Under the pieces are notes generated by a model. It ran no database searches. It saw only the letters and a program-made list of their open reading frames with translations, and was not told the origin of the DNA. From positions 310,001-374,000 of the forward strand of contig SHYK01000002.1 of assembly GCA_009692845.1 (NCBI GenBank): a DNA stretch of 64,000 nucleotides. Reading direction: 5' to 3'. Position 1 is the stretch's first letter. The number at the start of each line of letters is the position of its first letter. The position numbers and the translations under genes were made by a program. This document shows, piece after piece, positions 1 to 9,063 of the stretch. Origin of the DNA: Chloroflexota bacterium (GTDB lineage: Bacteria; Chloroflexota; UBA6077; SHYK01).

Positions 1-19
1 GACCTCGGGTCCCCTGCTT

Positions 20-679
20 GTGGTGGCAATCGACGGGCCATCTGGAGCCGGAAAAACGGCGGCCGGTGCACTCCTGGCTCAGCGTATCGGGGCAGTCCTT
101 GTGGATACAGGAGTCTTTTATCGCGCACTCACCGTTCTCGCCATGCAGGAGCGCGTCTCGCCTGACGACGAGAACCGGCTCGTCGAGTTGGTGCCCCGAC
201 TGTCAGCCGCAATCCGACTCACAGCGGAGTCCAGCCCGTCGGCGGAGGTCTTGCTCGACGGTCGCCCGTTCGGCGATGACATATTTGCTCCAGACGTCGA
301 TGCACGGGTCTCCCGGGTGGCATCGCATCGGGCGGTGCGAGCGGCGTTGCTCGATCTGCAGCGGGCGCCCGCCGAGGGCCGGCGGGCGGTGGTGACTGGT
401 CGCGACGTCGGAACGGTCGTGTTCCCTGGAGCGGTCGTGAAGATCTATCTCGATGCATCGATTGAGGAGCGCGCTCGGCGAAGATCCAGGCAGGTCGGCG
501 GAGACGGCATCGCCGTCACTCAATCCATGACCCGGCGCGATGCGCTGGATGCCGGCCGGACCACAGCTCCGCTGGTCCAGGCGCGGGACGCCATCCGTCT
601 CGATACCGACGACCTGACGGTGGAACAGGTGGTTGATCGGTTGGAGGTGATCTTCCAACAGAGAGTGGAGTCCCCGTGA
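20..679 (+). CDS. cmk: (d)CMP kinase, 5' end possibly beyond the window
   Basis: Cytidylate kinase phosphorylates CMP/dCMP with ATP in cytoplasmic pyrimidine nucleotide metabolism. A P-loop (GPSGAGKT) lies at the very N-terminus, followed by the VDTGVFYRALT segment and the VTGRDVGTVVFP motif, both typical of Cmk. The length of 219 residues suits the family. The GTG at 20 is the first usable start, but the frame is open to the window edge and no Shine-Dalgarno is visible, so the true start may lie upstream. The stop overlaps the start of plsC (GTGA), which indicates translational coupling. A cmk-plsC pair is common in bacteria. Confidence 0.9.
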   Translation: MVAIDGPSGAGKTAAGALLAQRIGAVLVDTGVFYRALTVLAMQERVSPDDENRLVELVPRLSAAIRLTAESSPSAEVLLDGRPFGDDIFAPDVDARVSRVASHRAVRAALLDLQRAPAEGRRAVVTGRDVGTVVFPGAVVKIYLDASIEERARRRSRQVGGDGIAVTQSMTRRDALDAGRTTAPLVQARDAIRLDTDDLTVEQVVDRLEVIFQQRVESP

Positions 680-1371
680 CTGGCATCGGGGCCGGGTTGG
701 CCGGTGGAGAAGTTCTCCGGATGTCAGTCTGGTATTGGCTAAGTCGGGTTGGGGTCAAGGCACTGGCCGCGCTTTTGCTTCGATTGCACTTCGAGGGGTC
801 ATCTCGAGTCCCGCGGCGTGGCGGATTGTTGGTAGTGTCGAATCATATGAATATTGCGGACCCGCCACTCCTCGCTGGAGCTTTGACGAGACCCTTAGCC
901 TTCATGGCCAAGACGGAGCTCTTTCGAGGTCGCTGGTGGTCGGCTATCCTGCGGACGTGGGGAGTGTTCCCGGTTCGCCGAGGCGAGATTGACGTGGCCG
1001 CGGTTCGAGCCGCGCTCGCGCTGTTGAGGGCTGGGGGCGCCGTGGTCATTTTCCCGGAAGGAACTCGCCATCCCGACGGCCTCGGGGAAGCATTGCCCGG
1101 CATCGCCTATCTCGCGGCCCGCTCCGGTTGCGCCATTCTGCCTATCGGGATCACGGGGACTGAGCAACTTCGCGGGCTACGGAGCTTGCTGCACCGACCG
1201 GAAGTTTGGGTCCGGGTCGGCGAGCCGTTCAACATCGGCCGGGGTGATGCCCTGGAGGGAGCGGAGCACATCATGCACAGCATTGCCGCGCTGATTCCGC
1301 CGGCCAAGCGGGGGCGCTACGGTGCTTTGCCAGGCCTCGATGGCCGACTCGAAGAGCCGAAGGAGGCCTGA
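676..1371 (+). CDS. plsC: 1-acyl-sn-glycerol-3-phosphate acyltransferase
   Basis: Transfers an acyl chain to lysophosphatidic acid at the membrane, giving phosphatidic acid. The acyltransferase motif HX4D is seen in SNHMNIADPP (about residues 56-65), and the FPEGTR motif follows at about residue 134. A hydrophobic N-terminal segment precedes them. The length of 231 residues is usual. The GTG at 676 overlaps the cmk stop as GTGA and has GGAG just upstream; an ATG at 721 is an alternative. glmS follows one base after the stop, so cmk-plsC-glmS looks like one transcript. Confidence 0.88.
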   Translation: MTGIGAGLAGGEVLRMSVWYWLSRVGVKALAALLLRLHFEGSSRVPRRGGLLVVSNHMNIADPPLLAGALTRPLAFMAKTELFRGRWWSAILRTWGVFPVRRGEIDVAAVRAALALLRAGGAVVIFPEGTRHPDGLGEALPGIAYLAARSGCAILPIGITGTEQLRGLRSLLHRPEVWVRVGEPFNIGRGDALEGAEHIMHSIAALIPPAKRGRYGALPGLDGRLEEPKEA

Positions 1372-1372
1372 C

Positions 1373-3211
1373 ATGTGTGGGATCATGGGCTATGTAGGGG
1401 GACGAGAAGCGATTCCGCTGATCATGCGCGGCCTCCGCGGCCTTGAATATCGGGGGTACGACTCGGCAGGCGTGGCCGTTATCGAGGGTGACGAAATTCC
1501 GGTCCGACGCTCGGTGGGCAAGCTGGACCAGCTCCAGGCTCTGCTCGAGCGGGAACCCCTGTCTGGATCGGTCGGCGTCGGGCACACGCGATGGGCCACC
1601 CACGGGCGAGTCACCGACATCAATGCCCACCCGCAGTCCGACTGCAATCACGAGCTGGTCGTTATCCACAACGGGATCATCGAGAATTTTCTCGATCTGA
1701 AAGACGAGCTTGTGGCTAAGGGACATGCCTTCGTATCCCAAACGGATACCGAAGTTATTGCGCATCTGATTGAGGAAGCGCTCAAGAGCGCGAACCTAGT
1801 GGAGGCCTGCCGACTCGCCTTTTCGCGCCTCGACGGGCACAACGCGATCCTGATTATCAATCGCAGATATCCGGACCAACTGATTGCTGCTCGGCTCGGC
1901 AACGCGGGCGGCATCGTGCTCGGCTTCGGCGACGGTGAGATGTTCGTGGCCTCGGACCGGCTGCCCATCATGGAGCACACCCGGCGGCTTGCCTTCCTGG
2001 GCAACCGAGAAATGGCCCTGGTGGATCGGAACGGCGCGCAGCTCTTTGGGCTGGACGGCAGTACCATCAAGCGGGATCCGGAGATGTACATGTGGGATCC
2101 GCTGGCTACCGCCAAAGGTGGACATAAGCACTACATGCACAAGGAGATCCACGAGCAGCCGTCGGCTCTGACCGACACTATTCGGGGACGCATGGACCTC
2201 CAGCGGGGGCAGGTCTATCTCGACGAGCTGAATTTGGATGATGCTGTAATCCACTCGATGCAGCGGCTATCGATCGTGGCCTGCGGCACCGCCTGGCACG
2301 CGGGCTTGATCGGCAAATTCATGATCGAGCGTTTGGCAAAGATTCCGGTCGATGTCGAATTTGGATCGGAAGCGCGCTATCGAGAGCCGTTGATGGACCC
2401 GAGCACCTTTGTGCTGGCCATTACTCAATCGGGCGAAACCGCGGACACGGTGGCCCCCATGGAGCAGGCGCTGGAACGAGGCTTGCGTACATTGGTGATC
2501 TGCAACACACCCGGAAGTCGGGCCGCTCAGATCGCCGACGGTGTGCTCTACACCCAATGCGGCCCAGAGATAGGCGTCGCCTCGACGAAGTGTTTCACTG
2601 GGCAACTGGCCGCGCTTTACTTGCTGGGGGTCTTCCTCGGGACACGGCGGGGAGTGATCGACCCGGCTGAAGCGCGCCGCTATCTCGAAGGCCTGGAGAG
2701 ATTGCCCAGCCTGATGGGCCAGGTGCTCAGTCGGGAGCCCGCGACCGAGAAGCTGGCGGCGGCGTTCTTTCAGATGTGTGACTTTCTATTCCTGGGGCGG
2801 AATATCAATTACCCGATTGCCCTGGAGGGAGCGCTCAAGCTCAAAGAAATCTCCTACATCCATGCGGAGGGTTATGCGGCAGGCGAGATGAAGCATGGGC
2901 CGATCGCGCTGATCGACCAGAACATGCCGGTCGTGACAATCGCCACCCGGGATCATGTGTACGACAAAATGATCAGCCAGATCGAGCAGGTTCGGGCACG
3001 GGACGGAATCGTGATCGCCGTAGCCAATGACGGGGACGCCCGGATCGGCGACCTGGCTGATCACGTGCTCTACGTCCCGGAAACTGAGCCGTTGCTGCAG
3101 CCGATCCTGAATGTCATCCCGCTCCAGTTGCTGGCTTATCACGTGGCGCTTCGGCGGGGCTGCGACGTCGACCAGCCCCGAAATCTGGCCAAGTCTGTGA
3201 CCGTCGAGTAG
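1373..3211 (+). CDS. glmS: Glutamine--fructose-6-phosphate aminotransferase (isomerizing)
   Basis: Makes glucosamine-6-phosphate from fructose-6-phosphate and glutamine, the entry step to UDP-GlcNAc and cell-wall sugars. The ATG at 1373 is chosen because it exposes Cys2 (MCGIMGYVGG) as the N-terminal glutaminase nucleophile and has AGGAGG about 6 bases upstream. The class-II glutaminase domain fills roughly residues 1-230 (HTRWATHG, HNGIIENF). Two SIS isomerase domains follow (ITQSGETADT and the C-terminal GAGE-like region), and the protein ends in the family-typical KSVTVE. The size of 612 residues is normal. Confidence 0.97.
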   Translation: MCGIMGYVGGREAIPLIMRGLRGLEYRGYDSAGVAVIEGDEIPVRRSVGKLDQLQALLEREPLSGSVGVGHTRWATHGRVTDINAHPQSDCNHELVVIHNGIIENFLDLKDELVAKGHAFVSQTDTEVIAHLIEEALKSANLVEACRLAFSRLDGHNAILIINRRYPDQLIAARLGNAGGIVLGFGDGEMFVASDRLPIMEHTRRLAFLGNREMALVDRNGAQLFGLDGSTIKRDPEMYMWDPLATAKGGHKHYMHKEIHEQPSALTDTIRGRMDLQRGQVYLDELNLDDAVIHSMQRLSIVACGTAWHAGLIGKFMIERLAKIPVDVEFGSEARYREPLMDPSTFVLAITQSGETADTVAPMEQALERGLRTLVICNTPGSRAAQIADGVLYTQCGPEIGVASTKCFTGQLAALYLLGVFLGTRRGVIDPAEARRYLEGLERLPSLMGQVLSREPATEKLAAAFFQMCDFLFLGRNINYPIALEGALKLKEISYIHAEGYAAGEMKHGPIALIDQNMPVVTIATRDHVYDKMISQIEQVRARDGIVIAVANDGDARIGDLADHVLYVPETEPLLQPILNVIPLQLLAYHVALRRGCDVDQPRNLAKSVTVE

Positions 3212-4408
3212 GTGAGGATCGCCTACCTGGCCCCATTCGGCCTGCGGCCGAAGGGGACCACGGTTTCGCGGGTGCTGCCGCTGGCCCGAGCGCTCGCCTC
3301 CCAGGGCGCACAGGTGCGGCTGGTCATTCCGCCCTGGGATGACCCGGGATCAGCCGGAAAACAGGTGCTTGAAGGCGATCTGGAAATCGTCCATGCTTCG
3401 CTCACTCCTCACCCGGGGCGGTTCTTTGCTTTGATCAGAGAGCTCAACCGGCTCGTGGTGGCTTACGAGCCGGACGTGGTGCACGTTTTCAAGCCGATTG
3501 GGTACAGCGGACTTTTGGCGTGGTGGTGGGCAAATCGCTGGAAGGGAGACCAGGCGCCGCTGCTGTTCCTCGACTGCGATGATCTGGAGGGGGCGGCCGG
3601 TTGGGGTGGCCGCAGGGGGCTCGGAAGTTTGGGGTTCGTACGAGGTTTGCAGGAAACCCAGACCATCCGGGCGGTCGGCCGGGTCACTGCAGCGAGCCGG
3701 TGGCTTGAATCCTACGTTAGCCGGCTCGGGGTTTCAGCAGAGGACATCCAGTACCTGCCGAACGGTTGGAGCTCGGCTGATAGAACGGAGCTCGAAGATC
3801 CAGCCTTTGCGGCCGCACCGGCTGGCCCGCCTGCATTACTGTGGTACACCCGGTTCACCGAGGCGAAGCCTGCACGAGCCGCCGAACTATTGGCCCAACT
3901 GCTCCGGCCAGATCCTTCGAGGCGGCTGATCATCCTGGGTGACGAGCTGGAGCGGGGGGCTCAGGGGAAGCTTCGTTGGGCCCTGGAGCAACGGGGAGTG
4001 GGGGCGCAGGTCGATTGGCTTCCCTACGCTCCGGGCACCCTCGCGCGGATTGTCCGGACTCGAGACATCGTTGCCGTCTATCCGCTGGACGACGATCTCA
4101 CGAATCTGGCTCGCTGCCCCGCGAAGATCGTTGAGCTCATGTCCCTCGGAGTCCCAGTCGTGGCTGAGGCGGTGGGCGAGGCCACAACTTACCTGCGAGA
4201 GTTCGCCACCGATTGTCTGACCAGTCCTGGAGACTCGGACGCTTTGGGCCGTAGCGTCGAGCAACTCGTGAGGAACCCGGGCAAGCGGGAGTCGCTCGGG
4301 GACGGCCTCCGGCAGGAGGCCGTCCGCTGGGAGTGGGCGGGTCTGGGCGCCAATCTGATGGCGTGGTACGTCGAAGAGCAAGCGAGAGTTCAGCCGCTGG
4401 GGCGTTAA
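3212..4408 (+). CDS. Glycosyltransferase, GT4-like
   Basis: Probable sugar transferase with the GT-B two-domain layout. The N-terminal domain contains GTTVSRVLPLARALASQGAQ, the usual acceptor-side start of GT4-type enzymes. The C-terminal half has a donor-binding-like region with CPAKIVELMSLGVPVVAEAVGE, including the conserved Glu before the nucleotide-sugar site. Its length is 398 residues. The GTG start directly abuts the glmS stop, so it is probably co-transcribed with glmS and served by the amino-sugar pathway. Donor and acceptor cannot be read from the sequence. Confidence 0.7.
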   Translation: MRIAYLAPFGLRPKGTTVSRVLPLARALASQGAQVRLVIPPWDDPGSAGKQVLEGDLEIVHASLTPHPGRFFALIRELNRLVVAYEPDVVHVFKPIGYSGLLAWWWANRWKGDQAPLLFLDCDDLEGAAGWGGRRGLGSLGFVRGLQETQTIRAVGRVTAASRWLESYVSRLGVSAEDIQYLPNGWSSADRTELEDPAFAAAPAGPPALLWYTRFTEAKPARAAELLAQLLRPDPSRRLIILGDELERGAQGKLRWALEQRGVGAQVDWLPYAPGTLARIVRTRDIVAVYPLDDDLTNLARCPAKIVELMSLGVPVVAEAVGEATTYLREFATDCLTSPGDSDALGRSVEQLVRNPGKRESLGDGLRQEAVRWEWAGLGANLMAWYVEEQARVQPLGR

Positions 4409-4441
4409 CTCGGCTGGTCCAAGTCTCCAGCGTGCATCGCC

Positions 4442-4447
4442 TACAAT
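4442..4447 (+). promoter_or_regulatory. Candidate -10 box for the DinB-like gene
   Basis: TACAAT lies 28 bases before the GTG start of the DinB-like gene, in the short gap after the glycosyltransferase. No convincing -35 element is present at 16-18 bases, so this is only a weak promoter call. Confidence 0.3.
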
Positions 4448-4475
4448 CGGCAAACTCTCAATCGGAGGAGAAACC

Positions 4476-4907
4476 GTGGGACAGATTGCGGAGAGTGCGT
4501 TGGAGAAGCTTCGGGCCGAACGGAACGAAACATTGCGGCTGCTCTTGGGGTTGACTGAAGAGGAGTGTCGGATCCGTTGGCAAGGTGGAAACGTCAACCA
4601 CGAGCTCCGAAATTTCGCCAGCCACTACATGGACCACATGCAGCATCTCAACAAGATCCTCCGCCATCAGAACCGCTGGTTCACCGAAGCCGAGCTGCTG
4701 TTGCAACAAGCCCAGGCCTTGCATGGCGAGCTCGAAACGATGGTACTGAGCTTGAGTGACCAGGAAATGAGCGTGCCAGGACCGGACGAAGGCGACTGGA
4801 ACGCGCTCCAGGTCATCGAGCATATGGCCAGTAACGAGCGAATGTACCGGCAGCGCATCCTGGAGAACCTGCCGGCGGACCGCAGCCCGGCTCCTGCAAC
4901 AAGCTAG
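4476..4907 (+). CDS. DinB-like four-helix-bundle protein
   Basis: A small (143 residue) all-helical protein resembling the DinB/DUF664 superfamily, whose members often bind a metal ion through three histidines and can act as thiol-dependent transferases. His residues are seen in the HELRNFASHYMDHMQHL segment (about residues 40-60) and in VIEHMASNE near the C-terminus, which is the expected spacing pattern. The GTG start is chosen for the strong GGAGGAG a few bases upstream. It probably has its own promoter. Substrate unknown; the family assignment is by pattern only. Confidence 0.6.
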   Translation: MGQIAESALEKLRAERNETLRLLLGLTEEECRIRWQGGNVNHELRNFASHYMDHMQHLNKILRHQNRWFTEAELLLQQAQALHGELETMVLSLSDQEMSVPGPDEGDWNALQVIEHMASNERMYRQRILENLPADRSPAPATS

Positions 4908-4937
4908 AGGGTCGCCGGGTACTAGCTCAGCGCAAGG

Positions 4938-6725
4938 TCAGCGCACCGCGCGACGCCAGGGGCGAGTCAGAAGCAACGAGACCAGCACCACCAAGCTGGC
5001 CAGGGATAAGCGGGTGGCCCAGACTCGGATGTCAGTGTCGGTGAAGTCAAAGCGGACCTCGTGGAGCCCCGGTTTGATAGGGATTTCGAGGGCTGCTTGC
5101 TGGTTGTCATAACGGAGCTCCAGGGGGGCGCCGTCCACGCTGGCAACCCAGCCTGGGAAGTACGAGGTGTTGAGCCGCAAGCGGCTCTCGGTGTGGGCAT
5201 CGATCGTGAATTCGCGGGAAGTACCGGTGAGCTTTCGAACTTCCCAGTCAGCCTGACCGGAAACGACGGACAGTTGCTCGGGTGGCGGTTCGGTCGGGGT
5301 GGCTTGCACGTTGATGGGCTCGAACTCGTTGGCGTTGCTACCGACCAAGTGCCAGGCGGCCACGTTTTCGGCCGATAGAGTCTCGTCGACGCTCTGAATT
5401 GGTCCGTCAGGCCTGGCGTTCGGGAAACCCTGGAAAACGAAAAGCGCCACCACTCCAGCGGTCCACGCCAGGCCGAAGCGTCGCTTTCCCTTGAAGAGCA
5501 GACCCGCGGCCCCGCAGGCGAAAGAGAGGGCAACCGTGCCGAGGGAGAGAAAGCGCCAGGGAAACTGCAGAAACTGCAGGGTCGGGACGGCGGCCCATAG
5601 CCTGGCTGACGCGTCGGTCGCAAAGAAACTGGCCAGCGCCACGAGGCCAAGCGCGAATACGGAAGCGCCCGAGGCCCGGGGCGACTTGCGGAACCGGAGG
5701 AGGGACAGGCCGAGCAGGGCAGCCAAAATTAGGTGAGGGGTGCCGAGCGAAAGGCTGAGGCCGTCGCCGGGCCCTTCGACTGAGCCACCGTAACCCCAGG
5801 GCGAATAAAGAAGCTGTTCGGGATACACGAAGTGATGGAAGTATGCGTAGGCTCCCTTGATGGCTCGCCCGATGTACACCTCGTCGTGCTCAAGCAGGGC
5901 CGGCAGCCAGAAAAAGGCGGCCATGCCCACGCCAAGGGCGACCGTGGTTGCGCCCCGCGCGAGTGCTCCGACTGACCGATTCGCCAGAGCTATAGCCGTG
6001 ATGCCTGCCGCCACGCACGGGATGGTGATCAGCGCCACATGGTTGCTACTCAGCAATAGGAGAGCCGTTGCAACGCTCCCGATCGCAAGCGAGGGCGCCT
6101 GGGAATCGCGAGCGAAGCGGGTCGTTCCCCAGAAAGCGATCGGAACGAAGGCGAATGCGGCGAAGTCCCCCATGGCATAGCGGACGTAGAGCGTAACCAG
6201 CAAGTACGGAGCAAACAGGTACGCAGAGGCGGCAATCAGGCCGCCGGACGGCCCAAAGAAGTCGCGGGCGAGCAAGTACATTCCAAGGCCGGCGGTCGCA
6301 AGGAGCGACAACGCGGCCAGGCTGCTCGCGGCGGCGAGGCCGATCCCGAGGGAATGAACCGCCGCGGTCAGGTAGTAGAAGAGGGGTGGGGTGAAATTGA
6401 ACAGCGGTTCACCGTAGCCCAGATTAAGGTCGGGAGCCCAACGCGGGACCATCTGACCGTCGGCCAGGGCCTGCTCGAACTCAACGTGCCGCGGGAAATA
6501 GTAGACCGCGTCGTGGCCGCGCGGTGGCTGGAAGCCGAGCAACGAATGGCCGGCCATAAGAACGAGCAGGACTACCAAGGCCAGCCGGGTGGCTTCGGCC
6601 CCCGGAAGGCGGTTGGAACTGCGTCGCGAGGCCGACCGCCCATTTGGGGTGAGCCCTTCAGGGCGAGCGGTCGGTTCGGGGGCGCCCGGGTGGTTACGAG
6701 GTCCTCCTGGCCAGGGCGGCTTCAC
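4938..6725 (-). CDS. Multi-pass membrane protein, PTPS-related/YfhO-like
   Basis: A 595-residue integral membrane protein with about a dozen hydrophobic segments between residues 45 and 430 and a soluble, beta-rich C-terminal domain (about 430-570) before a last membrane helix. The region DAVYYFPRHVEFEQALADGQ followed by RWAPDLNLGYGEPLFNF resembles the loop after the first helix of PF10131-type (6-pyruvoyl-tetrahydropterin synthase related) and YfhO-like proteins, which belong to the wider GT-C membrane glycosyltransferase group. The C-terminal part (LNTSYFPGWVASVDG) matches the YfhO-type extracellular end. The GTG at 6725 has no clear ribosome site. Catalytic role not established. Confidence 0.6.
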   Translation of the reverse strand: MKPPWPGGPRNHPGAPEPTARPEGLTPNGRSASRRSSNRLPGAEATRLALVVLLVLMAGHSLLGFQPPRGHDAVYYFPRHVEFEQALADGQMVPRWAPDLNLGYGEPLFNFTPPLFYYLTAAVHSLGIGLAAASSLAALSLLATAGLGMYLLARDFFGPSGGLIAASAYLFAPYLLVTLYVRYAMGDFAAFAFVPIAFWGTTRFARDSQAPSLAIGSVATALLLLSSNHVALITIPCVAAGITAIALANRSVGALARGATTVALGVGMAAFFWLPALLEHDEVYIGRAIKGAYAYFHHFVYPEQLLYSPWGYGGSVEGPGDGLSLSLGTPHLILAALLGLSLLRFRKSPRASGASVFALGLVALASFFATDASARLWAAVPTLQFLQFPWRFLSLGTVALSFACGAAGLLFKGKRRFGLAWTAGVVALFVFQGFPNARPDGPIQSVDETLSAENVAAWHLVGSNANEFEPINVQATPTEPPPEQLSVVSGQADWEVRKLTGTSREFTIDAHTESRLRLNTSYFPGWVASVDGAPLELRYDNQQAALEIPIKPGLHEVRFDFTDTDIRVWATRLSLASLVVLVSLLLTRPWRRAVR

Positions 6726-6777
6726 TTATGATGCTCGGCACACTGGCCGCAACCAGGTGCTGAGGAGATCGAATTCG

Positions 6778-8127
6778 ATGAACGAAACCCGGGCTTTGGT
6801 GGAGTTCGTGGTGGGCTCCAATTACGCCGACCTACCGAAGGAGATCGTCGAGACCGTGCGGCTTTTCATTCTGGATGATCTCGCCTGCGGCTTCGCCGGC
6901 GCTCGTGCCCCCTGGGCAGATATGGTCGCCACGGTGGTGCGCGACTCAACTGCCGGCAGCAATTCCATGTTCGGTCGCGCATGGACCGCCTCCCCCGCCC
7001 AGGCCGCCCTGGTCAATGGCGTGAGCATCGGTGGCTTTGAGTGCGATCATGTCTATTCGCCCGGGTCGTGCCATCCGAGCGCCGGAGTCTTTCCAGCCGT
7101 GCTGGCGGCGGCCGAGCAAGGCCACATCGATGGCCGCGGCTTCCTCACCGCGGTGGCGCTCGGCTACGAGATCCTCTGCCGTATCGGCGCCGCTGCCACT
7201 CGGGCGGTCGAGGACGAGCGGGGCTTCCACGGCCCCGGGACCAATGCCGCGTTGGGGGCCGCATTTGGAGTCGGCAAGGCGCTGGGGCTCTCGGAGAAAG
7301 TGCTGCTCAACGCAGTTGGCATCGCGGGTTCGCACGGGAGCGGTCTCCTGGAGTTTTTCCACGAAGGGGCCATGACCAAGCGGATGCACCCTGGCCGGGG
7401 CAGCCAGCTTGGTCTCGAATGTGTGCTACTCGCTCAACAGGGCTTCACCGGCCCCTCAACTGTACTGGAGGGAGCGCAAGGGTTTCTGAACGTCTACTCG
7501 CCGTCCCCGAAGCCTGAGCGGCTTTTGAGCGGACTCGGCCAGGACTACCTGCTCCGCGAAATCACGTTGAAAGCCTATCCCTGTCACATCTCATTCCATC
7601 CGACGATTGATGCCCTCCAGCATTTTCGCGCTGAGAATCCATTCGACATCCAGATGATCCAACACGTGAAGATCGTTAGCGAAACCCGAATGATGGAGAG
7701 TCGTTTCGGGGGGCGGAGGCCAACGAATCTGCTGGGTGCGCAGTACAGTCTGCCGTGGTCCGCAGCCCTCGCGCTGTCCTGGGACGTCGCGGATCCGGCC
7801 GCGTGGACCGAGCGCGATCTCGCCGATCCGATGGTCAGCCACCTGGCCGCAACTATGGAGCTCGACGAGAGCAAGCCAGCGGGGTTCGGGGCCAACGCGG
7901 AGGTTGAGCTTACGGTTGGCGGACAGCGGCATGTTGTGACCGCCACCGATTGGAAAGGCGCGCCGACCAATCCCTACACGTTCCAGGAGATGGCCGAAAA
8001 GTTCCGCCGCTACGTGGGCGATCAGCTTACGAACGGCACCACTGAGGAGATCATTGCTCGGGTTGAGCGGCTCGAACACGAGGCTGACGTAGCATCGCTG
8101 GCCCGGCTGATTCGCGGGGTGGAATGA
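6778..8127 (+). CDS. MmgE/PrpD family protein
   Basis: Member of the MmgE/PrpD family (2-methylcitrate dehydratase and related lyases or isomerases such as cis-aconitate decarboxylase). The N-terminal all-helical domain (about residues 1-260) contains LFILDDLACGFAGARAPW and the GFECDHVYSPGSCHPSAGVF segment with conserved Asp and His. The smaller alpha/beta domain begins near KAYPCHISFHPTIDA. The length of 449 residues is typical. The ATG at 6778 has GAGGAG 9 bases upstream. No other methylcitrate-cycle gene is nearby, so the substrate is unknown. It converges with trpA only 5 bases away, leaving no room for a separate terminator. Confidence 0.85.
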   Translation: MNETRALVEFVVGSNYADLPKEIVETVRLFILDDLACGFAGARAPWADMVATVVRDSTAGSNSMFGRAWTASPAQAALVNGVSIGGFECDHVYSPGSCHPSAGVFPAVLAAAEQGHIDGRGFLTAVALGYEILCRIGAAATRAVEDERGFHGPGTNAALGAAFGVGKALGLSEKVLLNAVGIAGSHGSGLLEFFHEGAMTKRMHPGRGSQLGLECVLLAQQGFTGPSTVLEGAQGFLNVYSPSPKPERLLSGLGQDYLLREITLKAYPCHISFHPTIDALQHFRAENPFDIQMIQHVKIVSETRMMESRFGGRRPTNLLGAQYSLPWSAALALSWDVADPAAWTERDLADPMVSHLAATMELDESKPAGFGANAEVELTVGGQRHVVTATDWKGAPTNPYTFQEMAEKFRRYVGDQLTNGTTEEIIARVERLEHEADVASLARLIRGVE

Positions 8128-8132
8128 CCGGC

Positions 8133-8957
8133 TCAGGCCGAGGCGACAGCTGAGGGTTCGCAAGCGGCTCGGAGACTCGCAATGTAGGTGCTGAGGGCGG
8201 CTATCCTCTGGGCCGCGGGGGTCGCCTCGATGAGATCGGCGATGGCCGAAGCGACAATGCAGCCGTCCGCAATGGTGTGGAGGGCGGCCACGTGCTCGGG
8301 GCGAGAAATGCCAAAGCCGACTAAGAGAGGCTGGGACACCTGGTCGCGCACGGCTTTCATGAAGGCGGGGAGGCGATCGGAAAGCTGGGCGCGCGCTCCG
8401 GTGGTGCCCACCAATGAGACGCAATAGACGAAGCCCTGGGCAATTCGCCCAACCTCTTCCAGATGCTGGGGCGTACTGGTAGGGGCAACCATCTGAATCA
8501 GGTGGATGCCCTGGCTCTTCGCCGCCGGCAAGAGGGGGCTGGCCTCGGCGGTCGGCAGGTCGGGCACGATGAGCCCGTCGATTCCGGCGACCGCGGCATC
8601 CTGAACCAGCCGCGCCAATCCGTAGTGATAGATGGGGTTGTAGTAGGTCATTGCGATCAAGGGGGCATCGGTCTGGCCGCGCAGGCGGGCGACGACGTCG
8701 AGTGCCCAGGAGACCGAGGCGCCGTTACTGAGCGCTCGCTCGCTGGCGTGCTGAAGCGTGACCCCGTCAGCGACCGGGTCGGAAAATGGAATCCCAAGCT
8801 CAATGCCGTCGGCTCCAGCCTCCAACATTGCCAGGGCCAGCTGCTCGGTGGCGTCCAGGTCGGGAAAACCGACGGTGAGGTAAGGGAACAAGCCAAGCCG
8901 ATCAGCGGCCTTGAGCTGGGCGAAGGTTCGATCGATCCGGTTCAAGATTGCGGTCAC
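8133..8957 (-). CDS. trpA: Tryptophan synthase alpha subunit
   Basis: Cleaves indole-3-glycerol phosphate and channels indole to TrpB. The catalytic region GIELGIPFSDPVADG carries the active-site Glu and Asp (Glu49/Asp60 of the Salmonella enzyme), and the phosphate-binding glycines near VGFGISRPEH are present. The length of 274 residues is normal. It is the last gene of the trp operon. Unlike most junctions in the operon, trpB and trpA are separated by about 106 bases with no evident gene. Confidence 0.96.
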   Translation of the reverse strand: MTAILNRIDRTFAQLKAADRLGLFPYLTVGFPDLDATEQLALAMLEAGADGIELGIPFSDPVADGVTLQHASERALSNGASVSWALDVVARLRGQTDAPLIAMTYYNPIYHYGLARLVQDAAVAGIDGLIVPDLPTAEASPLLPAAKSQGIHLIQMVAPTSTPQHLEEVGRIAQGFVYCVSLVGTTGARAQLSDRLPAFMKAVRDQVSQPLLVGFGISRPEHVAALHTIADGCIVASAIADLIEATPAAQRIAALSTYIASLRAACEPSAVASA

Positions 8958-9063
8958 AGCTATCGAACGATCCGGGGACGGGCCTTCGAGGGCCTCAGGG
9001 CGTTGGGAGAGCCCCAGAGCGGACGAGGGGCCTTTGAGAGCCTCTGCGCGAACGGAGGGTTGG